A DNA stretch of 64,000 nt. Origin: Chrysoperla carnea. Its lineage: Eukaryota > Arthropoda > Insecta > Neuroptera > Chrysopidae. The stretch spans positions 7,392,935 through 7,456,934 of the forward strand of contig NC_058338.1 in assembly GCF_905475395.1 (NCBI RefSeq). The letters run 5' to 3'. Made by a program: the position numbers and the translations under genes. This document shows positions 48,690 to 61,649 of the stretch, piece after piece; the first letter of the stretch is position 1, and each line of letters begins with the position of its first letter. The notes beneath the pieces are model-generated. The model worked only from the letters and a program-made list of their open reading frames with translations, was not told the DNA's origin and did no database searches.

Positions 48690-49110
48690 TTTTCTGGTAA
48701 CCCCCTAATTTTGGATCATACTTTTCAGCTATGATGTCAATCTATCAATTATGTGCCTAATTCCGGGACCAGGCTTTCTTGAAATCTATTAGAGCTAGGT
48801 TAATTTTGAGTTACCTACCCAAAGTTAGTAGGATTACATACTTGGTTTATCAAAATTGGATAAAATTTGGATGTGATAGAGCAAAATTAAATTTTTGGAT
48901 TCTGATGACGTCATAAAGATTTTTTGATAACAGAGGCAACTTTGATCCGATTATATTGAAATTTTTTTTGAAACCCACGAAGGTTGGCCCATTCTTATCC
49001 TTTATGTGGATAATTCCGGGACCAGAACTCCACATTCTTGAAAACTATCAGAATTTTAATCACAAATTTGAAAAGTATGACCCAAATTTAGTAGGATTTC
49101 ATACTTGCTT
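48690..49110 (+). repeat. ~316-bp satellite, about 1.3 units
   Basis: It carries the unit motifs GATGACGTCAT (48904), TTTTTTTTGAAACCCACGAA and GTATGACCCAAATTTAGTAG, with small internal deletions relative to 30487-31200. Confidence 0.75.
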
Positions 49111-49409
49111 TTCGTAATCGTCTACCAATACGTGTCCGATTAGTATTTGTTTTTTTATTGAACCATAACATTTAAAATGTGCGATGGCATTGAATAAATT
49201 CGAATCATAAATAATTATTTAACTTATCTAATGGTAAACATTGCTGAACAAAGAAAACGCTAATTAACAAAAAAAAATTTTTTTTAAATAGAACATCTGG
49301 TCTGACTATCTCTGTTATTCACCTTGAACATCTGACTATTTGTCATAGATTTTTTTCTATTTCAAAACAATGATGTAGTTATTTCGATAAATAGAGTGAT
49401 TTATTTATT

Positions 49410-49680
49410 TGTAAAAAACTCGTGGGCAATAGAGCTTCATCACTAAGGTGATGTTTACGAAAAATGTATCAAACAAAAGTTGTTAATTTTTTTATAAGGA
49501 ACATTTTTTACATTTAAACTTTTCTTCTATCTCTAACAGTTTACAAGATGGGTCCTACGGATCCAAGACCCAACTGACCTATGTTACTCATTTACGAACT
49601 TGACCTCACTTTTTACATCCTAAGCACGCTATAAAAATTGACATATCTTTTCGTTGTTGAGTAATCGTGATGACAGATTA
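49410..49680 (-). repeat. Dispersed repeat family A, inverted partial copy
   Basis: The reverse complement contains ACGTAAAAAGTGAGGTCAAG-type sequence, GTAGGACCCATCTTGTAAAC and AAAATGTTCCTTATAAAAAA, in the order found in 3581-4128. Confidence 0.7.
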
Positions 49681-50028
49681 TAAATTTTCACTGTAACTAA
49701 TAATACAAGTGTACTTATAACTGATAATAATTATTATTATTTATTATTACAATTGACCACCTTTTTGATTTATTCGTGACCAATCATATAAATTCTTCTA
49801 AATAATAGATAGTTATAATATGGATAACATTGTATTTTTATGACAAAACAATAACAAATAAAACCTAAAAATTATAAACTATTTTTTTTTGTAATCATAA
49901 ATATAACCTTGACATAATTATGATTTATTTATTTAAAAAATTAAATAAACATTGAAGTTTTATTTAGGATGAAATATAGGCACCATCGTTAAAGTAATTT
50001 TTGTTAAAACTTTTTATTGATAACAGTC

Positions 50029-50297
50029 ATGAAAATTGTTGTATATTTAATTTTGTTCTGGCAACTGTTGTTACTGATATGTAATGATATTTGCATAAAA
50101 ACACAAATGAACTATTTATATATACAACTGATTGGAATGAAAAAATGTATACTCTGTTCTCCGAAACAGCTTAGATTTTTTCGGCTCATGATAATTTTTC
50201 GTGTTTGTCCCAGCAGTTAGAGCCAATCATCGATATGAAAGTGGATATCGTGAGGTCTTCAAAAATATTAGTATAAGATCTGTTAGTGACCAAGTAA
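50029..50297 (+). CDS. Weak candidate: secreted-protein 5' exons
   Basis: The ATG at 50029 opens MKIVVYLILFWQLLLLICND, a good signal-peptide shape (one K, a long hydrophobic core, small polar residues after). The frame stays open to a TAG at 50218-50220. Just beyond, after an acceptor-like TTTGTCCCAG, another frame reads AVRANHRYESGYREVFKNIS, then IRSVSDQ, up to a donor-like GTAAGA near 50298. I could not fix the splice that would join them. There is no family match in memory, and it may be chance in AT-rich sequence. Confidence 0.2.
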
Positions 50298-53105
50298 GAT
50301 TAAAAGCCTGGAAAATGTAATGGAAATTTTTCGACATGTTCCAAAGCTGTTCACTTGCAAGTTTCTCTTTAAGTTAATCAATCAATCTCTTTAAAAGTAA
50401 AAGACACCGAAAATTTTCAATTTTTGAAGTTAATTAATAAGACATTCCTAAAAAAAACGCGATTTTTTGGGATCATCTTTAGATTGTGTTTATGCATTCT
50501 CATTAACGCCCTTTATAAGCAAGTAAATTTTTTAATACCCCTTAGGTTGTTAAAATCATAGATTCGAGCTGTTAAAGTTTTCAATCATAGATGTTTATAC
50601 CGAATCTAAAAAGCTGAACAAGTAAAAACAAATTTTGTTATACTTCATTATAGAAATACTAAAATAATCAATATTTATACTATTGTTGTATCAAGGACTT
50701 GATCAAGTGCAGCTTCTCATTTTTCGCCTACAAGAACCTTTAAATTTAACATTCAAAGACAATCTTCTAATTTTGTTATGTTATAATAAACATTTTGATA
50801 AAATTATTATAAAATTTTGGAATGGAATGTTGAATCCTAAATTAGGTAATGTTTTATTATGAATCATACACAATAACACAATTGATTCAACACAAAAAAA
50901 GTAAAATAATTAAATAAATAATGAAGAAGAAACCTACTTTACCTTCAATAATAAAATATTTCTTTGTTTTAAAATTAGTTCACGCATTATTTTATTTTTT
51001 TATTAAACAAAAGTTTCAATAAAAAATTGATTTGTCCATGATTTTATTTTGAAAGAAATGTGTTTTAATTCGAAACGTCTTAATTTTTAGATTAAAAGAT
51101 TTAGGTAACAGTATAAACTATTAAATTTTATTACATGTTTGACAAACATTGTTATTACGATAAAATTGAGCAAATAAAGGCGTGGAAATGAATTTTATTT
51201 GACACAAAAAAACACAAAGGAAATCTAGATTAAAATTCCAAGGAGAAAATCCATTTTTATGTTCATTGGATTCATTCAATTTTAAGTTTATAGATCCGAC
51301 GTACTTTTATCGAGACACAGCTTCACTAATTAACGTTGTTGAGAGTAAAAGCTCGTTAAAAATTACGAAAATCTAGCCTATTTTTCACCTCCTAGACAAA
51401 TAGTTTCTGAAATCCATTTCAAGACAAATATCGAAAAATTAACTTATTATATTTCGTCTACATTCATGCAGTTTTAACAAAAAAATCATCAAAATTGGGG
51501 CTGTTATTGAGGACTCCCTAAGAATGGCTATTTTACGTATTCCTTAATCCGACTATATTATAGTTCTCAAATAGTGTGGTATTTTTAAATGGATATATCG
51601 ATCGATCACATGAAAAATATGAAATATGATATTTCAAACACACCACATAAAATACCTAATTATTATTATAATTAAGTATGAATCATATTTTATGTTTGAA
51701 AACAAATTTTTTTTTAAATTCTTTTGTCAGAAACAATAACAATAAAATTAAGTAGAAAATATATATATCAGTAAATAAAATGTATCAAATTCTTGTAAAA
51801 GTATATTAATTGTAATTATAAATTATTAAATTACTAATAATTTTATTTATATATATTTCAATATAGATACAGAGTGTACCATTAAAAGTTAACCCAAAGT
51901 TGCAGAGTTAAATGTGGGACATCTTGTTCTGACATCAGATTTGAAAATTATGATGAAATATTCTCGAAAAACGACAAAAAATTCTTGAAAATACTTTCGA
52001 AAATTTTCGAAATTTCTGAAAACCAAATTAATGGTGACTGAAATGTTGCCATAATTGTGTTGGTTGTTTAAACCCTTCTAATTTATTTATTTTAAATGCA
52101 AGCACTGATATTGAATACTTTCTATAAAGGGTATTACAACAGTTAACTCTGTCAATTGTTTTCTTAACTTTTGAGAAATTTTCTAATGACATCAATCAAT
52201 CAATATGGTAGCCATAAGCAGGCTTAATTTTTTTAAATCTTAAACAAAAACAATGGTTTATGGAATAACTCCCATTAAAAGAGATAACTATTTCGTTCCG
52301 TACACGAAGGTTTACCAACGGAACCGTATTACCAAGACTACTCTATCCGCCCGCTTGTCTATTGACAGACTTTACTATTCCCGATAAAGAAATATCAATC
52401 ATTATACATTACTATAATCTTATATGGTAGCTTACTTATAATGCATACTTGTTGTGTGTGTTGCATAAGTAAACAATTAAACATATATGTATATTACATT
52501 AGATTAATAATTTGTTAATAAATAGTGATAGGTATATCTTGTACGATGGTTCGGATCGCTTCATGTGCAAGCCATTGATGCATTTTATCAGTATTGTTGT
52601 AAATTACTATGGTTTCTTATATCCATTTATTTAACGCCTATTGAAACCTAGTTTAAGCATCTGATCGGAATTATCTTCTATAAACGATTGTTGTATGTCA
52701 AAATAATTTTTCCCAATTGATTTTATATTCATTTTTATCATTGTCAACGAGTATATAAATTTTAAAAATGAATTCTAAAAATAATAAGTATAAATTTTTA
52801 CGATGAGTAATATTATACCTATTTTGTAAAGTAAGTATTAATATTTTATTGTAAGTATATAAATAAGTCATCGTTTTACCTTAGGATTGGTATTAGGTGA
52901 CTAGTAAGGTATTAATAATAATTAAAGTAACCCTGATAATACTATTCCATATTGATAAGAATTTAAATAAAAGAATTTGGGAAATTGTTGTACCATAGGT
53001 AAAAAAATATATATCTTCATTTATTCAGTTTTTTTTTTCACATACAATATACAAATTCAGTTTCTCAAAATTATTTAAGGGTGCGAATAATATTGAAAAC
53101 TATAT

Positions 53106-53220
53106 TGGTGTACAAGTGCTGCTTATAAATTTGATATTATAGATATCGCTCTTGAATCATCAACACTCTAACTATAGTCGTCTCTGTCCATCAAATGATG
53201 GATCTTCAATGAATTCATAA
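53106..53220 (-). repeat. Inverted copy of the 10925-11042 segment
   Basis: The + strand reads GTGTACAAGTGCTGCTTATA and on to GTCTCTGTCCATCAAATGAT, matching the reverse complement of 10925-11042. The minus-strand frame YEFIEDPSFDGQRRL and stop parallels DDAFVEDPSYDEQR at the first locus. Confidence 0.6.
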
Positions 53221-54235
53221 TTAAATTAAAATTTTGTTTTTATATCATCGACAACCTTATATTATTATAAACTACAAGATTGTCTAAATATTTTAGATAG
53301 TTTTTTATCACACTCTCTAGATTTTTTGACATAGAAATATCCAATTGAAAAAGATAACCTATATGATTCATCATTTTTTCAGCCAACTTTGAACGATAAA
53401 ATAATAATAAAAAGCCTGATGACCTAGGAATTTTTGGTGATTTTTGAAAACTTTGTTAATCAAAAAATGTATTTATAAAGTTTTGTTGAAATCCCTAGTA
53501 TAATTCAATCCATGCATATCTCCTTAAATGTTAATATTTTATGGAATACTTTTCTTTTCATCTTTAATTGTTAATTGTAATTGTAAAGGTACACAATGAT
53601 CAAGGTACCACAGTTTCTCCTATTAAATATAAAATATGATATATGAATCATACATCTTTTATATCGATAATAACATTATAAATATAAATTAAGTGAGCAA
53701 AATTTCACTTTTATATATATATTTTTTTTTTATAATACCATCAATATGACATGTTTAATCTTTTTATGATGATACCTGAAAATAAAATATATTAAAAGAG
53801 TGTGTTAAATAAATTTCTGTTGCAAATTTTTATAATTAATATCTTTATTATCTTTGTACACAGACCTTTAAAATGGATTATAAATAAAAATTGGAAAATT
53901 TTTGTAAAAGAAATTGCGTATTTAATTTTATTTTTATTTTTTTTAAGGTCAATACCATAAATTTTGGAAGTTTTTTTTTTATATCATGGTTAAAAGATAT
54001 GTAAATTACTTGTTGTTAAGGTTGTTGAGGCACTACAGATTAAGAAGCCACTATTAATTTTGTTTTACAGTTAAGAGGCCACTAATAATTGTCTGAAAGT
54101 TATACAAGTTTTTTAGAAAATAAGTTATCGTAAATTAACATATATTTCTATGGGAATTAATCATTCAAATCATTTTAGTACGGTTGTTCAAGCTTCAAAT
54201 TTTAATTTTTTATACATCTTTGTATTATAGCTTCA

Positions 54236-54723
54236 CTACATATTATAAAACAAAGTCGCTTTTTCTGTCCCTATGTCCCTATGTCCCTATGTACGCTTAA
54301 ATCTTTGAAACTACGCAACGGATTTTGATGCGGTTTTTTTTAATAGATAGAGTGATTCAAGAGGAAGGTTTTTATGTATAATACATCCATATTATAGTAG
54401 AGTAAGGGGTTGAAATAGGGGTTGAAAGGGATATATGCTTCAAAAAATAAAAAAGTTGTGCATCGATTAAGCTCAAATATTGGCACGATATACAACCAGC
54501 TTCAAAGATCTATTGTTTTTATCTACTTTTAACCTTCGGAGGGTAGAAAGGTGTAGCGAGAAAGTGGGAAGGAATTATCGAATATTTACAAATATACCTA
54601 AGTGGGGTATCAAATAAAAGAGCATGACGTGTACATTACAAAACTGTTATCCCACGCAAGGAAATGTGGAGGGAGGGGTGCAAGTGGGGATGTTGCCCAG
54701 CAAAGCGGGTAGTTCATAGCTAG
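54236..54723 (+). mobile_element. Helitron-like element, forward copy of an inverted pair
   Basis: The 3' end is GCCCAGCAAAGCGGG, then TAGTTCATAGCTAG before T, which fits the Helitron hairpin plus CTAG rule. Near the 5' end, TCCCTATG occurs in three tandem copies, followed by ACTACGCAACGGATTTTGAT. The 5' boundary is approximate. It has no open frame of note. Confidence 0.7.
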
Positions 54724-55262
54724 TGTATAATAAAAGATTACAAAAATGAGTGCTGATTTCACTAAACTATTTCCCATCTCGATACTTCTATACTTCTTTA
54801 AGTCTACGCAAAACTGAATCCAAAAAATTAATTACGCGTTATTTAATTTCAACAGCAGAAGTCAATGAAACATTAAATTTAGAGATAAAAAATTATTCGC
54901 AAAAAAAAGAAACATATAAAAAACGTATTATCATATGTTGAAATTTACAACGCAAAAAAAAAATTATGATACAAAGTCGATGATAAATTCTGTCTGTTTA
55001 ATTTTTTTTTGCCAAATATAAATAATAAATATTGCATAAATTTTTATTAATTTTTTGTTTTCATTTAATCATCTTGTTAAGAATTTCATAATGTTTTTGT
55101 TTTCATTAGAATATAATAATGATGTCTACGAAAATAAGTCTAAAGTTTTTATTTTTAATTTTTATAATAGGTACAAAAATTTTGCAATAAACTTCGTATT
55201 GATTTAATAAACCTATACTTAGTGTGTGGAAATTCATGTATTATGTAAAAAAAAAAACTGTT

Positions 55263-55740
55263 TAACCCACTAGCACTCGCGTTATGAGCATTTGAATCGA
55301 TTTCGATTTAAAACATAAATAACTTTTATCTTTTATTTTTTCTATCTTTAAATAATTTCTAATCTAATTAGGTTAGGTTAGGTTAGAGTGGTTGTCCTGG
55401 GGTGGGACACACTTAGACCATAGGGTCCGTTGTGATACCGAAAAAGGGTTGAACCATCTCCGGCCACTACTCCATGAACCATTTAGAGCTGTTTAAGAAC
55501 AGCAGGAGAGCTTTGACGTCGACGGACTCCAGGTCGGAGAGATCGTCAAAGGGAGGCTGGCTCAAGCAAGTCTATCTCCTCATGACAAGAGTTGGGCAGT
55601 GAGAGAGAAGATGAAACATTGTCTCATCGTTGTCATGATTTACAAAGTTTAAGAATATGTACGTGTGAAATATTTGACACATATACAGAACGTGTGAGCT
55701 AATCTCTCATCACGCGACTAAATATTACTGACGGATTTAA
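55263..55740 (-). mobile_element. Composite TIR element with inverted LINE cargo and TTAGG repeats
   Basis: On the minus strand the left arm (AAATCCGTCAGTAATATTTA...TTTGTAAATCATGAC) matches the arm at 27402 and 34866. Then comes LINE sequence (AGACAATGTTTCATCTTCTC, CTCTTGTCATGAGGAGATAG) as in FAR4 intron 6, then a tail, then the right arm ending GCGAGTGCTAGTGGGTT. Between the LINE tail and the right arm, the + strand has 3.8 copies of TTAGG (55368-55386), the insect telomere unit. Confidence 0.6.
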
Positions 55741-55814
55741 TAGTACAGGAGGTTTTAAAATATTAAAGAATGATAGTTTGTTGAGTTCATATATTTGTAA
55801 GCCTTATACATATA

Positions 55815-55920
55815 TAAAGTTCAAGTTATATTAATAAGTTTAGTTCCAAGTTTGTAACGCCTAGAAATATTGATGTTATAAACCAAATATTGGTTTAAAT
55901 GTTCATAAAATCACATGTAA
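55815..55920 (+). repeat. Family A repeat, 5' fragment
   Basis: It contains AAGTTTAGTTCCAAGTTTGT, then AACGCCTAGAAATATTGATG and GTTCATAAAATCAC, matching the left part of 3581-4128. Confidence 0.6.
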
Positions 55921-56083
55921 AACTACACGTAGTTGATGCCGCAGGTAACATTTTAAAAAATTTTGCACACCATTCAAGGTCAAATATTATTATGTCTGGA
56001 AAAAAGAATTTTAATTGAACTATTGTTTATATAGAGTGATCCAAGTTATAGCAAAATAATTCTAATTTCTCTTTTATATTTTA

Positions 56084-56531
56084 ATAGCTGTGAACTACCC
56101 GCTTTGCTGGGCAACATCCCCACTTGCACCCCTCCCTCCACATTTCCTTGCGTGGGATAACAGTTTTGTAATGTACACGTCATGCTCTTTTATTTGATAC
56201 CCCACTTAGGTATATTTGTAAATATTCGATAATTCCTTCCCACTTTCTCGCTACACCTTTCTACCCTCCGAAGGTTAAAAGTAGATAAAAACAATAGATC
56301 TTTGAAGCTGGTTGTATATCGTGTCAATATTTGAGCTTAATCGATGCACAACTTTTTTATTTTTTGAAGCATATCCCTTTCAACCCCTATTTCAACCCCT
56401 TACTCTACTATAATATGGATGTATTATACATAAAAACCGTCCTCTTGAATCACTCTATCTATTAAAAAAAACCGCATCAAAATCCGTTGCGTAGTTTCAA
56501 AGATTTAAGCGTACATAGGGACATAGGGACA
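56084..56531 (-). mobile_element. Helitron-like element, reverse copy of the pair
   Basis: It is the nearly identical reverse complement of 54260-54723, from AACTACCCGCTTTGCTGGGC to GCGTACATAGGGACATAGGG. Its terminal CTAG is mutated (CTAT), and the TCCCTATG tandem has two units, not three. Confidence 0.7.
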
Positions 56532-57988
56532 TTATTTTATACTTTATATTTTATACTATGTAGTGATTTATATTTATTTGCTAAATTTTGTGTACAAATT
56601 TTAGTTATCGTATGGATATTGTCATGGAATACAAGAGCGTCATTGCATGATTATCAACGGCGGTTGCCTGAACGAATAATTCCTAATAAATAAGTGTTAT
56701 TATATGTGCATCGTACAGCAAGAACTTTCCGGGGAAAAAGTTATCATTAACATGGTCGAAAATAGTTCCTCTAGTAGTGTACGAAGGAAAAATTTTAATT
56801 AATAAAACAATAAACTACTTTAATCAGCAATGCTTTTACTTTATTGGTTAAATTTAATAATACTCATATAACTTCTTAGCTATTGGGTTTTGGAAAAAAG
56901 TATATAGGTCACTTTCGACTTTAAATTGTCCGTTGAGTTACGGAAGACCCCATATATATTATTTTGGAAGAAAAACAGCCGTTGATGAAAACGCCTGCTT
57001 AAAAAAAATTGTTAATTTGACAGTATGAGCTAAGAATTCTTCATGATTTAAGGCAAATCGAGATAACTAACGAAAATTAGCGAGAGAAATACGGATGTAC
57101 ATTCACTCCGTTTCGAGAAAAAATCCATAGCAACACTGACTTTATTGCTGATACAATTAACAATGCATCATGGCTGGATATTGTGTGCAAAATTTCCTTT
57201 TTTCAGAACTATAAAAATAAATCGATTCTCTTGGTCACAAAGCAAAGGAGTTGAACAATATCGCTAATAAATGTTTCAGAACAGAACGGCCGAGGTATCT
57301 ACTCTTCTTACTAAAAATAAAGTTACTAAAAAACAAAGTTCTTTTCACCTTTGTAGGTCATTTCCATGAAATAAAAATTTATTTGAGATAATTCAGTTGA
57401 ACCACTTTATAAAAACAACACAATTATTTATTCATAGACTTCACAACAAAAAAAAAACTATTGAATAAATAATTTTATTGTGAATGAAATGAAAGAAACC
57501 AAATTTTTTTTTTATTAAATTTTAATCGAAAGATTATTGAACTTCAAAAAATAAAATCAGTAATAATATAATTATCATACAAATTATTTATTTTTAGAAA
57601 TTTACATAAAATTACTTTTCTAGTAGTCTTTTTTATCCTTTATTGTATATAGTAGGATTCCTAGGATTCCGTACCCCAAAAAAAGGCTGTTAGCGAAAAA
57701 TAGACCGAAAAATATAGAGGAGTTAATTGGGTTCTGAAGTTCTTGTACCTTGCGTTAAAAAATGGGACACTATTCCAGAATTTGTTCGTTCTATTTGTTC
57801 TTAAGTCCAGTAAAAATATATGTAAGAAAATAATATAAATTTTTTAACCCGAAAATCAAGTTAGCCACTCCTTGGACCTTATATACTTACATCATCAGAT
57901 TTATATTTCGAGCGTGAATCCGTAGAGAATCAAAACTTCTATGATTATTTTAACCTGTATTTGATGGTTTATTATGTAACCAGTTTTT

Positions 57989-58515
57989 TTGCAATTTAAA
58001 AAATTGATGGTTTCGATGACAGTACTCGTATATTGCGAGTTTTGCGATAAATATTGTAAAATTTACAATTCGTACACGATTACCCGCGGGTCTTTTCTTC
58101 AAGTACTTCAAACAGAAAACCAGGGTAAACTTTTTAAACCATACTCTTCAATTGAGCACTATGATTTCCGTGACATCATTGTGACGAAGTTCAACTTAGA
58201 CGAAAACGCATTGCCAGACAGGGCGTCAAAAATTCACTTCAAGCCTTCGAAATTTATAATGAAGATAAGTTTCTATATGTCTACTAAATGCTTCGCGTTC
58301 TGGCAGCTTCATCTGTGACTACCGAGACATATGATCGCCCCTTCTCAACTTTGTGTCGTCTCAAAACATACCTTAGATCGACAATTATATCTGAAAATCG
58401 GCTAAACGATTTAGCCTCGCTCAATGTACATCTTAGTGAAGATTTTGATGAGCACAGAATTTTGGAAAAGTTTATTTCGATACCTCACAGTATTAACTTA
58501 TCGACTGGTGACTGA
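57989..58515 (+). pseudogene. hAT transposase C-terminal fragment, frameshifted
   Basis: Frame 58288-58515 reads LRVLAASSVTTETYDRPFST, then LCRLKTYLRSTIISENRLND and LASLNVHLSEDFDEHRI. This is the hAT dimerisation region (family form: LPVTxATxERSFSTLRRLKTYLR). The upstream frame 57989-58318 probably holds the preceding part after a frameshift near 58290; its link to the domain is weaker. The element is inactive. Confidence 0.65.
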
Positions 58516-59689
58516 ATTTCGCATTTTGATATAATTAAATGTTCTCTTATTAGAAAAAGGAGAAATAGTTCACCCTAGTAGTTGGTCAAACCCTGACCAA
58601 TTCCGTACGCGGTATGCTTAGCCTGTTGTATAAAAACAATACCGACAAAATCGATCTTTCCATGATATCACGGGAAAAAATGGTTACAGTGTTCAAACTT
58701 ACAACACCTTGATATTGTCATCGAGTGTTAAAAATAAGTTTTTGAATATTTGACAGATATTGAGATAGCTTCTACATCTCGAGTTAAATTCGCACTTGAT
58801 TCATTTTCCATAAATTTTTTTTTATACGAATAAAAAAAAGTAGTACGTAAGTTCAATGGCTATTTTATTGAATATTTTGATTATTAGCAGTTCAATAACC
58901 TTTTTGCCTTTAAGTTAACAAAACAAAACAAAATTATGTCTCGAATCATAAAAAAATTTATTATTTTTTATTTATTTAAAATTCAAATATTTACAACAGT
59001 CATATACAATTTTCAGTAAATAAATATTATAAAGAAAAATTATTGTTTGTTTATAAATTTATGAAAATTTACAACTTAAAATGTTTCTAATATAGGGGAA
59101 GGTGTAATACCTAGAATCAAAATTTACGTTCATGTGTTTTTTATAGTCATTCTTAAAAATATCGCAATGGAAATTGATTTTGTTTATTGCACTGTTATTC
59201 CTCAAAATTATAGATTATTTTTCGAGAGTTTAAATACTAAACAACTATCGATAAAGATTCTTTAACTTTGTAAATCTTAATCTCTACATAATTATATATT
59301 TTATTCTCAATCAATATTCAGTTTTTTTTTTCAGTATTGTTTAATATAAGTAAAAAATGCAATTTTTACAAGGAGAAATGCTTTTTTTTTCAGAAAATTC
59401 ACTAATATAGCCTTTATTTTATTTACACACAAATACATGATTGAGTGAAAGTTTGATTAAAATTCGTTCAGTAATTTTTATATGACGTGTGCGTATAACA
59501 AATTTCCAGACTGTTATATAAAAAGAAAACAATACCTAAAAAATTATTATGATTTATATAAAAATGATGCAATAATTTATATTATGAAATAAGAATTAAT
59601 CAAATAAAAACTTTCTTTATGCTTAACTAAACTAATCACACTAGCTTTTCAAATCTCCCAATATATATTAAACAAAAAACTATCATTTA

Positions 59690-60420
59690 TATGGCTAGCT
59701 ATAATTTATATGGCTTAATTTCGGGACCAGGACTCCAAATTCTTGAAATCTATTATAGCAAGGTTAATTTTGACCACAAATTTGAAAATTATGACCCAAA
59801 TTTAGTAGGATTCCATATTTGGTTTATCAAAATTGGGTAAAATTTGGGAAAGATAGAGCAAAATTAAATTTTTTGGATTTTGATGACGTCATGAAGTTAA
59901 AAAATTCATTTTTTTGATAACAGAGGCATATTTGATCCGATTTTATTGTAATTTTTTTTGAAACCCACTAAACCCACTGTGGCTCGAACTTTTCAGCTTT
60001 GATGTAAGTTTTTTGCTAACTATCACTTATGTGCTTAATTCCGGGACGAGGACTCCACATTCTTGAAATCTTTTATAGCTAGATTAATTTTGACCACAAA
60101 TTTGAAAAGTATGACCCAAATTTAGTAGGATTACATACTTGATTTATTAAAATTGGATAAATTTTGGATGTGATAGAGCAAAATTAAATTTTTTGTTTTA
60201 AACCCAACCCAACCCAACTCAACCCAACAGTTAAAAAATATATAATTTCGGTATATAAATTCGATTTTTTTGATAACACAGGCAAATTTGTTCGGATCTT
60301 ATTGGAATTTTTTTTGAAACCCACCATTTTTCGGTCATTCTTTTCAGCTGTGATGTCCGTTTTTCGGTAGCTATCACTTATGTTCTGAATTCCGGGACGA
60401 GGACTCTACATTCTATCGTT
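59690..60420 (+). repeat. ~316-bp satellite, two to three units
   Basis: The first unit has GATGACGTCATGAAG at 59882. The second is interrupted near 60200 by an AACCC-type simple repeat (four to five units, AACCCAACCCAACCCAACTC). Other unit motifs match 30487-31200. Confidence 0.8.
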
Positions 60421-60749
60421 ATCTATTTTAAAGATTTGTCCTATGACCTGACCTTCTCTTGTCCACATCAGAATAGCCTTTAATTCATTTTATGGAGAAT
60501 AAATATTTCCATGGACAATTTAAACAAAGAATATTAAAACTAAACTTAAAATGAAATAAATAAATAAAACAAAGAATGGATTATAATAAATTGAAATGGA
60601 TTTACGAAGCGTATAACTAAGTAATAGGAAATACACAGATTATTTTATTATTTTGATAACATTTTAACATTGACATTTTTTTTTTTTTTCATGTATTTTA
60701 TATATTTGCAAGAAATTTATTGTAAATAATCAGGTCATTAACTTTTTAC

Positions 60750-60820
60750 TTGAAATACTATTATTTATTTATTTATTTTATTTTATTTTATTTTATTTTT
60801 TTAATTATAATGCATTTTTT
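60750..60820. repeat. TTTTA/TTTA simple repeat
   Basis: A run of ATTTATTT followed by TTTTATTTTATTTTATTTTA. It is low-complexity sequence. Confidence 0.8.
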
Positions 60821-60973
60821 TTTATTATTTCACAATTAAATTTAATTGTTTTAAATATATATAAATTAAATTGACCCCCTGTAAAGACAATCGGATCAAG
60901 TGTTAATAATTATAAAACGCTAATTTGTATACAGGTAAAAATTGTATGCATTTTAAATTTAAAATTTTTTTTA

Positions 60974-61503
60974 ACAAAATAAAAACCGACTTCAAAAGAA
61001 AAAACTATTCCAAAATAAATTAATATGCACTAAAAAGTAAAAAAATAACGATAATATAATTACAATTATTGTTATTTTTGGAGTCGGTGTCAGCTAAGGA
61101 AACAACTGTGACAGAATAACAGTATTTGTAACTAAATTATATTATCGTTATTTTTTTATTTTTTAGTGCATATTAATTTGTTTTGGAATGGTTTTTTCTT
61201 CTGAAATCGATTTTTATTTTGTGATTTTTTGTGAATCTGATGTACACTAACCAATTTGTCACTGAAAAAAGAATCACGGAAATCGGTTGGAGTGGTATTG
61301 AGTTATTTGACAATTTCTCGCGCACATACTTAATGTAAATTTAAAACTTATAGGGTTTTCTCATGGATGTCATTGTCAAAACTTGACCAAAATGAAATGG
61401 GACCACACGGAAAGCACCAGCTTTCAAATAGATAAAGAATCATGAAAATCGCTTCGCCCAGTCGAATTGAAAACCCGCTCCTCTTTTTTTTTAAGTCGGT
61501 TAA
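60974..61503. mobile_element. CCGACTTCAAAAG element, copy 1
   Basis: An internal inverted repeat (AAAACCGACTTC... / ...GAAATCGATTTT, arms ~95 bp) is followed by a ~280-bp tail. The tail contains GTGAATCTGATGTACACTAA and GGGACCACACGGAAAGCACC and ends AAGTCGGTT. It is directly repeated by 61650-62294. Confidence 0.65.
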
Positions 61504-61649
61504 AAAGAAAAAACGATGCATTCATTCTTTTAGTTTTAAAATTTTGCTGGGATAGATTTTACCGGGTCTAATAATGAAATCTGGTTTCCGCGATACTTCC
61601 GGCTGTTTGAAACCAATATATCTTTGAATTTGGTATTAAAACGATAAAT

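Noticed and set aside
31855-49680. Family A copies as a CRISPR-like or regulatory array
   Set aside because: The copies are dispersed, of both orientations and variable length. This is the pattern of a transposon.
56487-56693. 68-codon + strand frame
   Set aside because: Its first part is the reverse strand of the Helitron copy. The rest is short and has no support.
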